Counted from the first letter of the stretch, positions 16,898-25,840 are shown. The stretch: DNA of 56,309 nt from Flavobacteriaceae bacterium (GCA_947453885.1 CANGIF010000019.1:1-56309); one strand, 5' to 3'. Program-made: numbers and translations. The notes: generated by a model from the letters alone, not told the origin.

Positions 16898-17509
16898 ATG
16901 AAAATTATTTGCATTGGAAGGAATTACAGTAAGCATATAGAAGAATTACAAAATGAAAGGCCTGAAGAGCCTGTTGTTTTTTTAAAACCTGATTCAGCTG
17001 TTTTATTAAAGCAACATCCATTTGTAATTCCAGAATTTTCCGAAGATATTCATCATGAAATTGAATTAATAGTGAAAATTAATAAAGTAGGAAAATACAT
17101 AGATGCGCATTTAGCTTCAAATTATTACGACGAAATAAGTGTAGGAATTGATTTTACAGCCAGAGATTTACAAAAAAAATTGAAAGACAAAGGATTGCCT
17201 TGGGAAAAAGCAAAAGCTTTTGATGGATCTGCTGTAATTGGCAATTTCGTATCAAAAACAATATTTAATTCATTAGACACCTTAAATTTTGAATTGAAAA
17301 ACAACAGTAAAACTGTTCAAATTGGCAATACTTCTTTAATGCTATGGAAAATTGACGAATTAATAGCTTATGTATCCCAATTTTTTACTTTAAAAATAGG
17401 AGATATTATTTTTACTGGAACTCCAGAAGGTGTTGCTTTAGTGCGTCCAAACGATATTTTAGAAGGTTATTTAGAAGGTAATAAGTTATTTAGAATTCAA
17501 GTAAAATAA
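16898..17509 (+). CDS. fumarylacetoacetate hydrolase (FAH) family protein
   Basis: A 203-residue FAH-fold enzyme, close to the short YcgM/FAHD1 class. Visible family features are IICIGRNYSKH at the N-terminus, the metal-binding HHEIELIVKI (about 50-59), VGIDFTARDLQ (about 87-97) and GDIIFTGTPEGV (about 168-179). FAHD1-type members act as acylpyruvase or oxaloacetate decarboxylase; related members are hydroxyheptadienedioate isomerases. The exact substrate cannot be decided. Its stop overlaps the start of the next gene (TAATG). Confidence 0.8.
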   Translation: MKIICIGRNYSKHIEELQNERPEEPVVFLKPDSAVLLKQHPFVIPEFSEDIHHEIELIVKINKVGKYIDAHLASNYYDEISVGIDFTARDLQKKLKDKGLPWEKAKAFDGSAVIGNFVSKTIFNSLDTLNFELKNNSKTVQIGNTSLMLWKIDELIAYVSQFFTLKIGDIIFTGTPEGVALVRPNDILEGYLEGNKLFRIQVK

Positions 17510-17871
17510 TGGCACTACACTATAATTTAGCAAAAGTTTATGCACTTTCAAACGATGAAGATGCATTTGTTCAAGAAAAAATTCAATATTTTGTATTTGA
17601 AATTCCAAAATTAATAGAAAATCTAAAAGAAACTATTGATGAAAAAAAATATAAATCAGTGGCTGAAAGTGCAGCTAAAATTAATCCTTATTTGGATTTG
17701 ATGGGTATGAACGCTGCATTTGAGGAAATAATTTTAGTGCAAAAATGGAGTTTAAGTAGTGGTAAACGCAAAGAAATTATAGACACTTATAAAAGTTTAA
17801 ACAACGCCATTAAGTTAGCAATAAAAGAAATTAAAAAAGATTTCCATTTGGATGTTAAAATAAAAAAATAA
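17509..17871 (+). CDS. HPt-like protein lacking the phospho-acceptor histidine
   Basis: A 120-residue all-helical protein whose layout (YNLAKVYALS, then a helix, then ESAAKINPYLDLMGM) matches the small flavobacterial histidine phosphotransfer domains. In these the central motif is AHKxKP with a phosphorylated His. Here the corresponding residues are AAKINP (about 55-60), so the acceptor His seems to be Ala. It would then be unable to relay phosphate in the usual way, perhaps acting as a binding partner. The assignment is by pattern, not by database. It is coupled by TAATG to the FAH gene. Confidence 0.5.
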   Translation: MALHYNLAKVYALSNDEDAFVQEKIQYFVFEIPKLIENLKETIDEKKYKSVAESAAKINPYLDLMGMNAAFEEIILVQKWSLSSGKRKEIIDTYKSLNNAIKLAIKEIKKDFHLDVKIKK

Positions 17872-17872
17872 T

Positions 17873-18628
17873 TTACTTTTTCTCTTTTTTCTTAGTAGTT
17901 GTCACTTTTGTTTTATAAAATGGAATAAAATAAGATACCGTATAATTGAATCCAACTCCAAAATCACCATCATACGTTTTGTTAAAACCAGGAATATAAA
18001 GATTGTCAAAGGCTTCAGGTTTTTTATTGACAACTAATTTATTTAATCGAACACTAAATCCAACATAAATATTTTTTAGAACTTCTGCCTTAATTCCAGC
18101 AACAAATTCAAGCCATTGTGCTGACAATCCATTATATTTTTCGCCAGACTGCTGGATTGGTTGTTCTCCAAAAAAAGGCGTTGAATTGTATATTTTATAC
18201 GTATTTAGTTCCTGAGTAAAAGTACTTACTCCATATCTTAGTCCTACATAAACCATGTTTTCCATGTTTAGCCAATTCTCATAACTATTATAATCAAAAC
18301 CTATTTTAATATAAGATCCTTTCGTTGTGAAATTTAATCGAGTATCGTCGGTTATTTTATTTTCATTTCCTAATTCCGCTGCTATATAATGACTTTTGGT
18401 TAATTTGTAATCTCCTACAAACTCAATTCCCTTGTAATTTTTGTCGTAAAGTGATCGGCTAAATTTAAATAAATCTACTCCAAAACGAACTCCAAATCGT
18501 TCCATTTTAACAGGAATTGAATCTTTTTTTTGATCGTCTTTTTGGTTTTTCTCCTGAGCTATTGCATTGATACAAAGGAAAATCAAAACTAATTTAAAAA
18601 TATATTTTGATGTGTGTTGTATTTTCAT
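17873..18628 (-). CDS. DUF6048-family outer-membrane protein
   Basis: A 251-residue protein with an N-terminal signal peptide (cleavage after AIAQ, about residue 25), then alternating aromatic strands (RFGVRFGVDLFKFSRS, VGFNYTVSYFIPFY) typical of a small outer-membrane barrel, ending in a Lys-rich tail. It belongs by resemblance to DUF6048. It starts inside the 3' end of the DUF6452 gene (35-bp overlap) and lies in the rlmD-DUF6452-DUF6048 unit often seen in flavobacteria. Function unknown. Confidence 0.75.
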   Translation of the reverse strand: MKIQHTSKYIFKLVLIFLCINAIAQEKNQKDDQKKDSIPVKMERFGVRFGVDLFKFSRSLYDKNYKGIEFVGDYKLTKSHYIAAELGNENKITDDTRLNFTTKGSYIKIGFDYNSYENWLNMENMVYVGLRYGVSTFTQELNTYKIYNSTPFFGEQPIQQSGEKYNGLSAQWLEFVAGIKAEVLKNIYVGFSVRLNKLVVNKKPEAFDNLYIPGFNKTYDGDFGVGFNYTVSYFIPFYKTKVTTTKKKEKK

Positions 18629-19094
18629 CTGTAATTGATGTCGTTTCTACGTTAAGCTGTTGTATCCAATTTGCTGTTGTTGCTGGTGTTAAAGTCGGAG
18701 TATTGTCTTCAAGCTCATAAATTGTTTTAAATCCACAAGCTCTGGAAACATATCTGTTTTGAGTTGAATAATTAAATTCAAGTTGTGCTTCATAAACCAA
18801 AGTTGGATCTAAATTGCCATAATTTAAAATAAATTTATATTTTGCTACTGTACTCATAGGATTTAATGGAACTTTAATTTTACTAATACTACTAAAAGTT
18901 CCATAAATATTGGACGTAACAGCATCAACAATTGCTAAACTCGTGACGTTTTTGGTCGTTGTTGGACTAGCAGCATCATAAAAAGTAACAATTAAATTAG
19001 GAGTAGTTGAAGTAGCAGGGTCACAAATATCATCTTTTTCACAACTTGAAAGTGTAAAACAAAGCGCTACTAAAAAAAGAATTATTTTTTTCAT
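18594..19094 (-). CDS. DUF6452-family lipoprotein
   Basis: A 166-residue protein with a lipoprotein signal peptide: hydrophobic stretch then LSSC near residue 18, followed by Glu-Lys-Asp-Asp. The rest is beta-rich, with a DDICDPATST opening. By resemblance and position next to rlmD and DUF6048 it is DUF6452. It starts 6 bp after rlmD and overlaps the next gene by 35 bp, so the three are one transcript. Function unknown; the lipoprotein and the barrel-like partner may work together in the outer membrane. Confidence 0.7.
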   Translation of the reverse strand: MKKIILFLVALCFTLSSCEKDDICDPATSTTPNLIVTFYDAASPTTTKNVTSLAIVDAVTSNIYGTFSSISKIKVPLNPMSTVAKYKFILNYGNLDPTLVYEAQLEFNYSTQNRYVSRACGFKTIYELEDNTPTLTPATTANWIQQLNVETTSITDENTTHIKIYF

Positions 19095-19100
19095 GAGATA

Positions 19101-20513
19101 CTACCGTTTTTCTAAAAGTACAACATTTTCAACATGATGGGTTTGAGGAAACATATCAACTGGTCGTACTTTTACAACAGTATATTTTTCATCCATCAAG
19201 GCTAAATCTCTAGCTTGTGTTGCAGAATTACAACTAACATAAACAATTCGTTTAGGTGCTATTTTTAATATTTGTTCAATCACCGTTGCATGCATACCGT
19301 CTCGAGGTGGATCTGTTATAATTACATCAGGATTTCCATGTTGCGAAATAAATGTATCATTAAAAACTACTTTCATATCGCCAACAAAAAACTCGCAATT
19401 TGTAATTCCGTTTCGTTTTGCGTTTGCTTTTGCATCAATAATTGCTTCTGGTACACTTTCAACACCAATAACTTTCTTTGCATTTTTAGATACAAATTGT
19501 GCAATAGTTCCAGTACCTGTGTATAAATCATACACGATTTCAGACCCCGTTAATCCTGCAAAATCCCTAGTAATTTTATATAATTCATAGGCTTGGTCTG
19601 AATTTGTTTGGTAAAATGATTTTGCATTTATACTAAAACTTAGACCTTCCATGTTTTCTAAAATATACTCCCTTCCCTTAAACAGAATTATATTTTGGTC
19701 GTAAATAGTGTCGTTTTGCTTACTGTTTACAACATATTGCAATGAAGTTATTTGAGGGAAAGTAGTTGCAATATGATTTAAAAGCAATTCTCTTTTTGAC
19801 TTGTCATCTTCAAAAAACTGTATCAAAACCATGATTTCTCCAGTTGATGCAGTTCTAATCATCATTGTCCGGAGTAATCCTTGTTGATTTCTAGGACTAA
19901 AAAAAGTAAGCCCATGCTCTAATGCAAATTTTTTAATTTCATTTCGAATTGCATTTGAAGGATCTTCCTGCAAGTGGCATTTCTTTATATCTAGTATTTT
20001 ATCCCACATTTTAGGAATATGAAATCCTAAAGCATTTCTATCTGAAAACTCATTAAGGCTTTCAATCTCATCAAATGTTAACCATCTACTATCTGAAAAT
20101 GAAAATTCCATTTTGTTGCGGTAAAAAAACTGTTTTTCAGAAGCTAAAATGGGTTCAAATTCTGGAAGTTTTACTTTCCCTATTCGTTGTAAATGACTTT
20201 TAACTTCATTTTGTTTGTAAAATAGTTGTTGAGAATAATTCATGTTTTGCCACTTACAACCTCCGCAAACACCAAAATGTTCGCAAACGGCAGTTACTCT
20301 GTGTTCTGAAAATTCATGAAATTTTATTGCTTTACCTTCATAAAATGCTTTTCTTTTTTTAAATGTCTGAACGTCTACAACATCTCCAGGCACAACATTT
20401 GATATGAATATTATTTTTCCGTCAGGTGCTTTTGCAACAGAAACTCCTTTTGCTCCAGCATCAAGAACTTTTATTTGATGAAAGACTACTTTGTCTGTAT
20501 TTTTTTTAGCCAT
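19101..20513 (-). CDS. rlmD: 23S rRNA (uracil-5-)-methyltransferase RlmD
   Basis: A 470-residue RumA/TrmA-family methyltransferase. An N-terminal TRAM RNA-binding domain (about 1-65) is followed by the iron-sulfur motif CEHFGVCGGCKWQ (about 77-89). The SAM-binding region carries VYDLYTGTGTIAQFV (about 329-343), the DPPRDGMH motif (about 399-406) and the catalytic Cys in YVSCNSATQ (about 425-433). RlmD makes m5U at position 1939 (E. coli numbering) of 23S rRNA, though some relatives modify U747. Its -7 promoter element is only 4 bases from the ATG, suggesting a leaderless mRNA. Confidence 0.9.
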   Translation of the reverse strand: MAKKNTDKVVFHQIKVLDAGAKGVSVAKAPDGKIIFISNVVPGDVVDVQTFKKRKAFYEGKAIKFHEFSEHRVTAVCEHFGVCGGCKWQNMNYSQQLFYKQNEVKSHLQRIGKVKLPEFEPILASEKQFFYRNKMEFSFSDSRWLTFDEIESLNEFSDRNALGFHIPKMWDKILDIKKCHLQEDPSNAIRNEIKKFALEHGLTFFSPRNQQGLLRTMMIRTASTGEIMVLIQFFEDDKSKRELLLNHIATTFPQITSLQYVVNSKQNDTIYDQNIILFKGREYILENMEGLSFSINAKSFYQTNSDQAYELYKITRDFAGLTGSEIVYDLYTGTGTIAQFVSKNAKKVIGVESVPEAIIDAKANAKRNGITNCEFFVGDMKVVFNDTFISQHGNPDVIITDPPRDGMHATVIEQILKIAPKRIVYVSCNSATQARDLALMDEKYTVVKVRPVDMFPQTHHVENVVLLEKR

Positions 20514-20517
20514 AAAG

Positions 20518-20525
20518 CAAAAATA
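20518..20525 (-). promoter_or_regulatory. -7 promoter element almost touching the rlmD start
   Basis: Minus-strand TATTTTTG, perfect TAnnTTTG, ends 4 bases before the ATG at 20513. Since transcription starts a few bases after this element, the mRNA may begin at or within a few bases of the AUG. Confidence 0.5.
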
Positions 20526-20605
20526 AGGGTTTGGTTTTGTTTATAAATTTTTATTTTGATTTTTTTTCTTTAGATGAAAATTAAATCAAATTAATTTTGA
20601 ATTAA

Positions 20606-21892
20606 TTAGCCTACAGCTTCCTTGTAAACCTTTAAACATCGCTCTCTAGCTGTTTTATGATCTACAATTGGTTCTATATATCGAATTTCTGAAAATTCAG
20701 GCACCCATTTTTTGATGTATTTTAATTCTTTATCAAACTTTTTAACTTGTTCCGTTGGGTTAAAAATTCGAAAATAAGGCGCAGCATCAACTCCTGAGCC
20801 TGCTGCCCATTGCCAATTTCCAACGTTGCTTGCTTGATCGTAATCTAATAACTTTTGTGCAAAATAAGTTTCACCCCATCGCCAATCAATTAATAAATGC
20901 TTACATAAAAAACTAGCTACAATCATTCGCACTCTATTGTGCATATAGCCAGTTGTGTTTAATTCTCGCATTCCCGCATCAACTATTGGATAGCCTGTTC
21001 TACCTTTACACCATTTTTGAAAATTAGTTTCTGAATTTTCCCATTTTATTTCGTCGTATTTTGGTCTGAAGCTTTTGTTGACTGTGTGTGGAAAATGCCA
21101 TAAAATTTGCATAAAAAACTCCCTCCAGATGAGTTCATTCAAAAAAGTTTCGTTCTCATGATTCATAGCAATCATTACAATTTGTCGAATAGATACTGCT
21201 CCAAATCGTAAATAAATACCTAATTTTGAAGTACTATCTAATGCCGGAAAATTTCTTGTGGCTTCATAATTTTGAATGAGATCAGTTGTAGTTGAATACG
21301 AAGCAATTATAATTTTCGATTTTTCAAAACCAATATCCTCTAATGTTAAAAAAGGATAGGAATGTGTTACTATAGAATTTAAGTACGAAGTTGATGGGAA
21401 ATTTTCAAATCTAATTTTAGTTGCGTTTTCTTTCCATTTTTTTGAATACGGTGTATAGACAACATATGGGCTTTGATCATTTTTTACGACTTCATTTTTT
21501 TCAAAAATTACTTGATCTTTAAAAGTTGTTACTTCTATATTTTGAGATACTAAAAATTCGTATATTGCTTTATCCCTAGCCCTTGCTTTCGGCTCGTAAT
21601 CCCTATTAAACAAAACTTTTGTAACATTATTTTCGATAACTAATTGTTTCCATACCGATAAAGGATCTCCATGAAATGTTGCTAAACTTTTGCCAAGTTT
21701 TTTTATTTCTTCATTCATTTTTGTTAATGAATCATGAATAAAACTTACTCTAGCATCGTTTTTGGGCAGTTGTTCTAGAATTGAAATGTCAAAAATAAAT
21801 ATGGGTAAAACTTCTTTACTGTTTAGTAATGCTTCAAAAAAACCCTTGTTATCGTCTAATCTTAAATCTCGTCTAAACCAAAAAATTGTCAT
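20606..21892 (-). CDS. phrB: deoxyribodipyrimidine photolyase (class I)
   Basis: A 428-residue flavoprotein that repairs UV pyrimidine dimers with light. The N-terminal antenna-binding Rossmann domain opens TIFWFRRDLRLDDN. The C-terminal FAD domain has WCKGRTGYPIVDAGMREL, NRVRMIVASFL, DWRWGE and SNVGNWQWAAGSGVDAAPYF, which contains the conserved Trp residues and the class I CPD/cryptochrome signature. I use ATG 21892; the frame stays open to a TTG at 21919, but that lies inside mazG. It starts 2 bases after the mazG stop, so the two are co-transcribed. Confidence 0.9.
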   Translation of the reverse strand: MTIFWFRRDLRLDDNKGFFEALLNSKEVLPIFIFDISILEQLPKNDARVSFIHDSLTKMNEEIKKLGKSLATFHGDPLSVWKQLVIENNVTKVLFNRDYEPKARARDKAIYEFLVSQNIEVTTFKDQVIFEKNEVVKNDQSPYVVYTPYSKKWKENATKIRFENFPSTSYLNSIVTHSYPFLTLEDIGFEKSKIIIASYSTTTDLIQNYEATRNFPALDSTSKLGIYLRFGAVSIRQIVMIAMNHENETFLNELIWREFFMQILWHFPHTVNKSFRPKYDEIKWENSETNFQKWCKGRTGYPIVDAGMRELNTTGYMHNRVRMIVASFLCKHLLIDWRWGETYFAQKLLDYDQASNVGNWQWAAGSGVDAAPYFRIFNPTEQVKKFDKELKYIKKWVPEFSEIRYIEPIVDHKTARERCLKVYKEAVG

Positions 21893-21894
21893 AT

Positions 21895-22668
21895 TTATAG
21901 TTTTTTTGCTTCTTCCCAAAATACGTCCATTTCACTTAAGGTCATATCCGACAATGATTTTCCTGATGCTTCGGCCTTACTTTCAAGATATTGAAATCTT
22001 TTTATAAATTTTTTATTTGTACGTTCCAAAGCATCTTCCGGATTTATTTTTAAAAATCTCGCATAATTTACTAATGAAAATAAAACGTCTCCAAATTCAG
22101 CTTCAATTAAATCTTGATTCCCATTTTGAATTTCAATCTTTAATTCCTGTATTTCTTCTTCAACTTTATCCCAAACTTGACTTGGTTCCTCCCAATCAAA
22201 ACCTACTCCTTTAACTTTGTCTTGAATTCTACTTGCTTTTACAACTGCGGGTAAACTTTTAGGAACGCCTTCTAAAACTGATTTTTTTCCTTCTTTTAAT
22301 TTTAATTTTTCCCAATTTTTTTTTACCTCATCCTCGTCTTTAACAACAGTATCACTGTAAATGTGGGGATGTCTAAAAATTAGTTTTTCGCAAATTTCAT
22401 TACAAACATCGGCTATATCAAAATCGTTTTTTTCGCTTCCAATTTTAGCATAAAAAACAATATGTAAAAGCAAATCGCCAAGTTCTTTCTTGATTTCAGT
22501 ACTATTATTATCTAAGATGGCATCTCCTAATTCATAGGTTTCTTCTATAGTTAAGTGTCTTAAACTTTGAAATGTTTGCTTTTGATCCCAAGGACATTTT
22601 TCCCGTAATTCGTCCATGATTGTGAGCAATCTTTCAAAAGCTTGTAACTGTTGCATTCTAGAATTCAT
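21895..22668 (-). CDS. mazG: nucleoside triphosphate pyrophosphohydrolase MazG
   Basis: A 257-residue all-helical enzyme with two tandem MazG domains. The first has EETYEL and DLLLHIVFYAKI (about 38-77) and the second EIQELKIEIQNG with EFGDVLFSLVNYARFL (about 168-200). The Glu/Asp clusters bind magnesium. It hydrolyses canonical and damaged nucleoside triphosphates to monophosphates and pyrophosphate, a cytoplasmic sanitation role. Pairing with photolyase in one transcript fits a DNA-damage theme. A terminator lies just upstream, separating it from DUF5606. Confidence 0.9.
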   Translation of the reverse strand: MNSRMQQLQAFERLLTIMDELREKCPWDQKQTFQSLRHLTIEETYELGDAILDNNSTEIKKELGDLLLHIVFYAKIGSEKNDFDIADVCNEICEKLIFRHPHIYSDTVVKDEDEVKKNWEKLKLKEGKKSVLEGVPKSLPAVVKASRIQDKVKGVGFDWEEPSQVWDKVEEEIQELKIEIQNGNQDLIEAEFGDVLFSLVNYARFLKINPEDALERTNKKFIKRFQYLESKAEASGKSLSDMTLSEMDVFWEEAKKL

Positions 22669-22684
22669 GCTAGTTTTTTGGTTG

Positions 22685-22724
22685 TAAAAATAAAAAATCC
22701 TGTCAAGAAAAATCTTAACAGGAT
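22685..22724 (-). terminator. rho-independent terminator between DUF5606 and mazG
   Basis: A 12-bp stem with one mismatch (22697-22708 with 22713-22724) and an AAAA tetraloop contains ATCCTGT/ACAGGAT. On the minus strand it is followed by a run of T. It ends the DUF5606 transcript. Confidence 0.8.
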
Positions 22725-22746
22725 GAACTATTTTTAGTTGTTAATA

Positions 22747-23226
22747 TTATTCTTTTTTAAGCTTTTTAGCTGATTTTGTAGCTGCATTTACCTCATCAAC
22801 AACTGTTTCTACAATTTTTTCTGCATTTTCAATTTTAGGTTCTTCTTGAGAAACCAAATCTTTTGATTGTAATAAATTATACCAATTAAAAACTTTTTTA
22901 ATGTCTGACGCATAAACGCGTTCTTCATCATAATCTGGAACTATCTCTTTAAAATAATCCGCTAATTTAGCTTGATCTTCCTTGTGAGAAATTGCAGGGC
23001 CATTATTTTCTTTTACCGCAATTGCTCGCATCACTTCTGCTAATGGTTTTTCAGCACTGTGAGTATACATTGAAATTTCAGAAAGTAAACTCACATTACT
23101 TCGTAAACCTACTGTGATTTTTTTTCCATCGAGAAGAGATTCTGCAACAAATCCTGTTCTGGTTTGTACTTTTAAGGCATATAAACCTGGTTTTCCTGAA
23201 ATTGCTAATATTTTTTCTAAATTCAT
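22747..23226 (-). CDS. DUF5606-family protein
   Basis: A 159-residue soluble protein opening MNLEKILAISGKPGLYALK and containing FVAESLLDGKKITVGLRSN (about 26-44), features I associate with the flavobacterial DUF5606 family. Residues 1-70 look beta-rich and the tail (about 125-159) is a charged Glu/Lys segment. It lies between def and mazG, a common flavobacterial arrangement. No function is known. It has its own -7 promoter element and terminator. Confidence 0.75.
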   Translation of the reverse strand: MNLEKILAISGKPGLYALKVQTRTGFVAESLLDGKKITVGLRSNVSLLSEISMYTHSAEKPLAEVMRAIAVKENNGPAISHKEDQAKLADYFKEIVPDYDEERVYASDIKKVFNWYNLLQSKDLVSQEEPKIENAEKIVETVVDEVNAATKSAKKLKKE

Positions 23227-23249
23227 TTTCTAAAATTGTTTGGAGGGCA

Positions 23250-23257
23250 CAAATATA
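23250..23257 (-). promoter_or_regulatory. -7 promoter element of the DUF5606 gene
   Basis: Minus-strand TATATTTG, perfect TAnnTTTG, 23 bases before the start at 23226. Confidence 0.5.
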
Positions 23258-23286
23258 TTTAATTGTTTGTATTAAAAATAATAAAA

Positions 23287-23874
23287 TTATCGTCCTTTTT
23301 TATTACAAAAACGCATTCGATAATCTGGTCTGGCTTTTCCATCCATTATGTTTTGAAGTTTCTTTTTAATTAACTGTTTCTTTAATGACGAAATTAAATC
23401 AGTAAATAAAATTCCTTCTATGTGGTCGTACTCATGTTGAATGACACGTGCAATCATACCGTCAAAAACTTCGGTTTTTTTCTCAAAATTCTCATCGCAA
23501 TATTCCAACGTTATTCTTTCATTTCTGTAAACATCTTCTCTAACATCCGGAATACTCAAACATCCTTCGTTAAAACCCCAAAGTTCTCCTTCTTCCTTTA
23601 TCATTTTAGCATTAATAAAAGTTCTTTTGAAATTTTTAAGTTGCCCTTGTTCTTCTTCCGACAAATCTTCACTTTCGCTAAAAGGCTCTGTGTTTACTAT
23701 AAACAATCGAATGGCTAGACCAATTTGAGGAGCAGCCAAACCAACACCATAGGCATTATCCATGGTATCGTACATGTTTACAATTAAAGCATCTAAATCA
23801 GGATATTCTGGTGTTATGTCTATTCCTACTTTCCTTAAAATAGGGTCGCCGTAACCTACTATTGGTAAAATCAT
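23287..23874 (-). CDS. def: peptide deformylase
   Basis: A 195-residue metalloenzyme that removes the formyl group from the N-terminus of new proteins. All three family motifs are present: GVGLAAPQIG (about 43-52), EGCLSIP (about 102-108) and QHEYDHIEG (about 144-152), giving the Cys and two His metal ligands and the catalytic Glu. Full length for type 1 deformylases. A -7 element lies 50 bases upstream, and ruvX is the next gene upstream in the same direction. Confidence 0.95.
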   Translation of the reverse strand: MILPIVGYGDPILRKVGIDITPEYPDLDALIVNMYDTMDNAYGVGLAAPQIGLAIRLFIVNTEPFSESEDLSEEEQGQLKNFKRTFINAKMIKEEGELWGFNEGCLSIPDVREDVYRNERITLEYCDENFEKKTEVFDGMIARVIQHEYDHIEGILFTDLISSLKKQLIKKKLQNIMDGKARPDYRMRFCNKKGR

Positions 23875-23924
23875 GGTTGCATTAATTTTAATAATTGAAG
23901 TTTCAACTCTTCAAAATTCGGACG

Positions 23925-23932
23925 CAAAAGTA
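23925..23932 (-). promoter_or_regulatory. -7 promoter element of def
   Basis: Minus-strand TACTTTTG, perfect TAnnTTTG, lies between ruvX and def, so def can be transcribed on its own. Confidence 0.45.
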
Positions 23933-23949
23933 AACAAATTTCAAGTTAA

Positions 23950-24366
23950 TTAAATCATTTTACGAGTCAAATAATCCTGAAGCATAATTGTTGCTGAAAT
24001 TTCATCGAGTAAGGCTTTATTTTGCCGTTGCTTTTTCTTTAATCCACTATCAATCATGGTTTGAAATGCCATCTTTGAAGTAAAGCGTTCATCGACTCTA
24101 ATCACTTGCATTTCAGTAAATTTTAATTTGAAATCAGCAACAAATTTTTCGATAATCACAGCACTTTCTGATGGCTCTCCATTCATTTGCTTAGGTTCAC
24201 CAATTAAAACTTTTACAACGTTTTCTCTTTTAAAATATGCTTCTAAATAGGGCATCAGCTTTTCGGAAGCAATTGTAGCAAGTCCAGAAGCTATGATTTG
24301 AAAATCATCTGTAACCGCTATTCCTGTTCTTTTTTGACCGTAATCTAATGCTAATATCCTTGCCAT
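23950..24366 (-). CDS. ruvX: RuvX/YqgF family RNase-H-like nuclease
   Basis: A 138-residue RNase-H-fold protein. The acidic catalytic positions are seen in ILALDYGQKRTGIAV (about 4-18), LIGEPKQMNGEPS (about 54-66) and RVDERFTSK (about 95-103), with the C-terminal DEISA near 121-125. Family members process the 5' end of pre-16S rRNA and were proposed as Holliday junction resolvases. Full length. It precedes def in the same direction with a 75-bp gap. Confidence 0.9.
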   Translation of the reverse strand: MARILALDYGQKRTGIAVTDDFQIIASGLATIASEKLMPYLEAYFKRENVVKVLIGEPKQMNGEPSESAVIIEKFVADFKLKFTEMQVIRVDERFTSKMAFQTMIDSGLKKKQRQNKALLDEISATIMLQDYLTRKMI

Positions 24367-24521
24367 TTTATTTTTATTTTCTTGGCAAAGTACTTAAATT
24401 TTAATGAATTGAACTTTATATTTTTTAGATAATATTTAACAATTAATTAAATACTTACTATCAAATTGCTTTGACAAATAAATTCTTTGTTCTGCAATCG
24501 GTTTTTTTCTATTTTAGCCAA

Positions 24522-25283
24522 ATGATTTCAGTGTCTATTATTGGTTCCGGAAATATTGCCCACCATCTAATTCAAGCTTTTTCTAAAGCCCCAAACATTG
24601 TATTGCAACAAGTATATGCACGTAATACAATTGTATTAGAAAAACTACTTACGTCTGAACAAATTTGTACCGATTTAACTGCTTTAAAAGTTGTAGATTT
24701 AGTTATAATTGCCGTTTCAGATGATGCAGTTACAACAATTTCAAAACAAATTCCATTTCATAATCAATTAGTTGTTCATACATCTGGAAGTGTTGCGATT
24801 CAAAATTTAAGTAACCATAATAGAAAAGGTGTTTTTTATCCATTACAAACTTTTTCTAAAAATAAAACGGTTGATTTTAAAACTGTTCCTATTTGTTTAG
24901 AAAGTGAAAATGAGGATGATTATCGTGTTTTACAAACTATTGCTGCTACCATTTCCAATTCCGTGTATTCAATTTCATCAATTCAAAGAAAAGCACTTCA
25001 CGTAGCGGCAGTTTTTACAAATAATTTTGTAAATCATTTGTACACCATTGGATTTGAAATATGCAAAGAGCATCAGGTACCTTTTGACATATTAAAACCC
25101 TTACTTGTAGAAACCGCAAATAAAATTACACTTCTATCGCCAATTGATGCCCAAACTGGACCTGCAATTAGAAACGATCAACAAACTATTGAATCTCATT
25201 TGGCTTTTTTGAAAAATGAAGACCAAAAAATTTTATACCAACTACTTACAAAATCAATTCAAAATCATGGAAAAGAGTTATAA
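24522..25283 (+). CDS. Rossmann / DUF2520-domain oxidoreductase
   Basis: A 253-residue protein. An N-terminal NAD(P)-binding fold (VSIIGSGNIAHHLIQAF, about 3-19) is followed by an all-helical DUF2520 domain with the conserved ALHVAAVFTNNFVNHL (about 161-176), resembling the ketopantoate/F420-dependent reductase superfamily. Substrate unknown. The frame extends upstream to a TTG at 24471, but ATG 24522 starts directly at the Rossmann strand and is preferred. It overlaps the next gene by 17 bp and heads the DUF2520-kdsC-ubiA-like-maf unit. Confidence 0.8.
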   Translation: MISVSIIGSGNIAHHLIQAFSKAPNIVLQQVYARNTIVLEKLLTSEQICTDLTALKVVDLVIIAVSDDAVTTISKQIPFHNQLVVHTSGSVAIQNLSNHNRKGVFYPLQTFSKNKTVDFKTVPICLESENEDDYRVLQTIAATISNSVYSISSIQRKALHVAAVFTNNFVNHLYTIGFEICKEHQVPFDILKPLLVETANKITLLSPIDAQTGPAIRNDQQTIESHLAFLKNEDQKILYQLLTKSIQNHGKEL

Positions 25284-25794
25284 AGAAATAATGAATCAAA
25301 TTTCAACATTTGTATTAGATGTTGACGGTGTTTTAACAGACAGCTCTGTTCACATTACTCAAACTGGTGAAATGTTGCGAATAATGAATATTAGAGATGG
25401 TTTTGCCATGAAAGCTGCTTTAGAAAGCGGTTATAATATTTGTATAATCTCTGGAGGTAATAATGAAGGCGTAAGAATTCGTTTGCGGAATTTAGGTATA
25501 ACTGACATTCATTTGGCTTCACCAAACAAAGTTGAAACATTTAAAGAATATACCGAATTGTATCAAATAAAAGCGAAAAATGTGCTTTACATGGGCGATG
25601 ACATTCCTGATTACCATGTAATGCAACTTGTAGGTTTACCTACCTGTCCACAAGATGCAAGTCCGGAAATTAAAGCTATTTCGAATTACATTTCTCATAA
25701 AAATGGAGGCCATGGTGCTGTTAGAGATGTAATTGAACAGGTGATGCGTGTTCAAGGAAAATGGCACAGTTATTTTGATGGCAAACACGATTAA
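25267..25794 (+). CDS. kdsC: KdsC-type HAD phosphatase (KDO 8-phosphate phosphatase family)
   Basis: A 175-residue capless HAD phosphatase. Motif I is VLDVDGVLTDSS (about 15-26), motif II is IISGGNN (about 60-66), the Lys of motif III lies in the SPNKVETFKEY region and motif IV is YMGDDIPDYHVM (about 105-116). KdsC removes phosphate from KDO 8-phosphate, a step in lipopolysaccharide core synthesis; relatives use other sugar phosphates. The ATG at 25267 overlaps the previous gene by 17 bp; a longer frame to 25216 is unlikely. Confidence 0.85.
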   Translation: MEKSYKEIMNQISTFVLDVDGVLTDSSVHITQTGEMLRIMNIRDGFAMKAALESGYNICIISGGNNEGVRIRLRNLGITDIHLASPNKVETFKEYTELYQIKAKNVLYMGDDIPDYHVMQLVGLPTCPQDASPEIKAISNYISHKNGGHGAVRDVIEQVMRVQGKWHSYFDGKHD

Positions 25795-25840
25795 TTGATT
25801 CCTTAATTAAAAAATTGAATAAAATTTTACAGCTTGTCCT

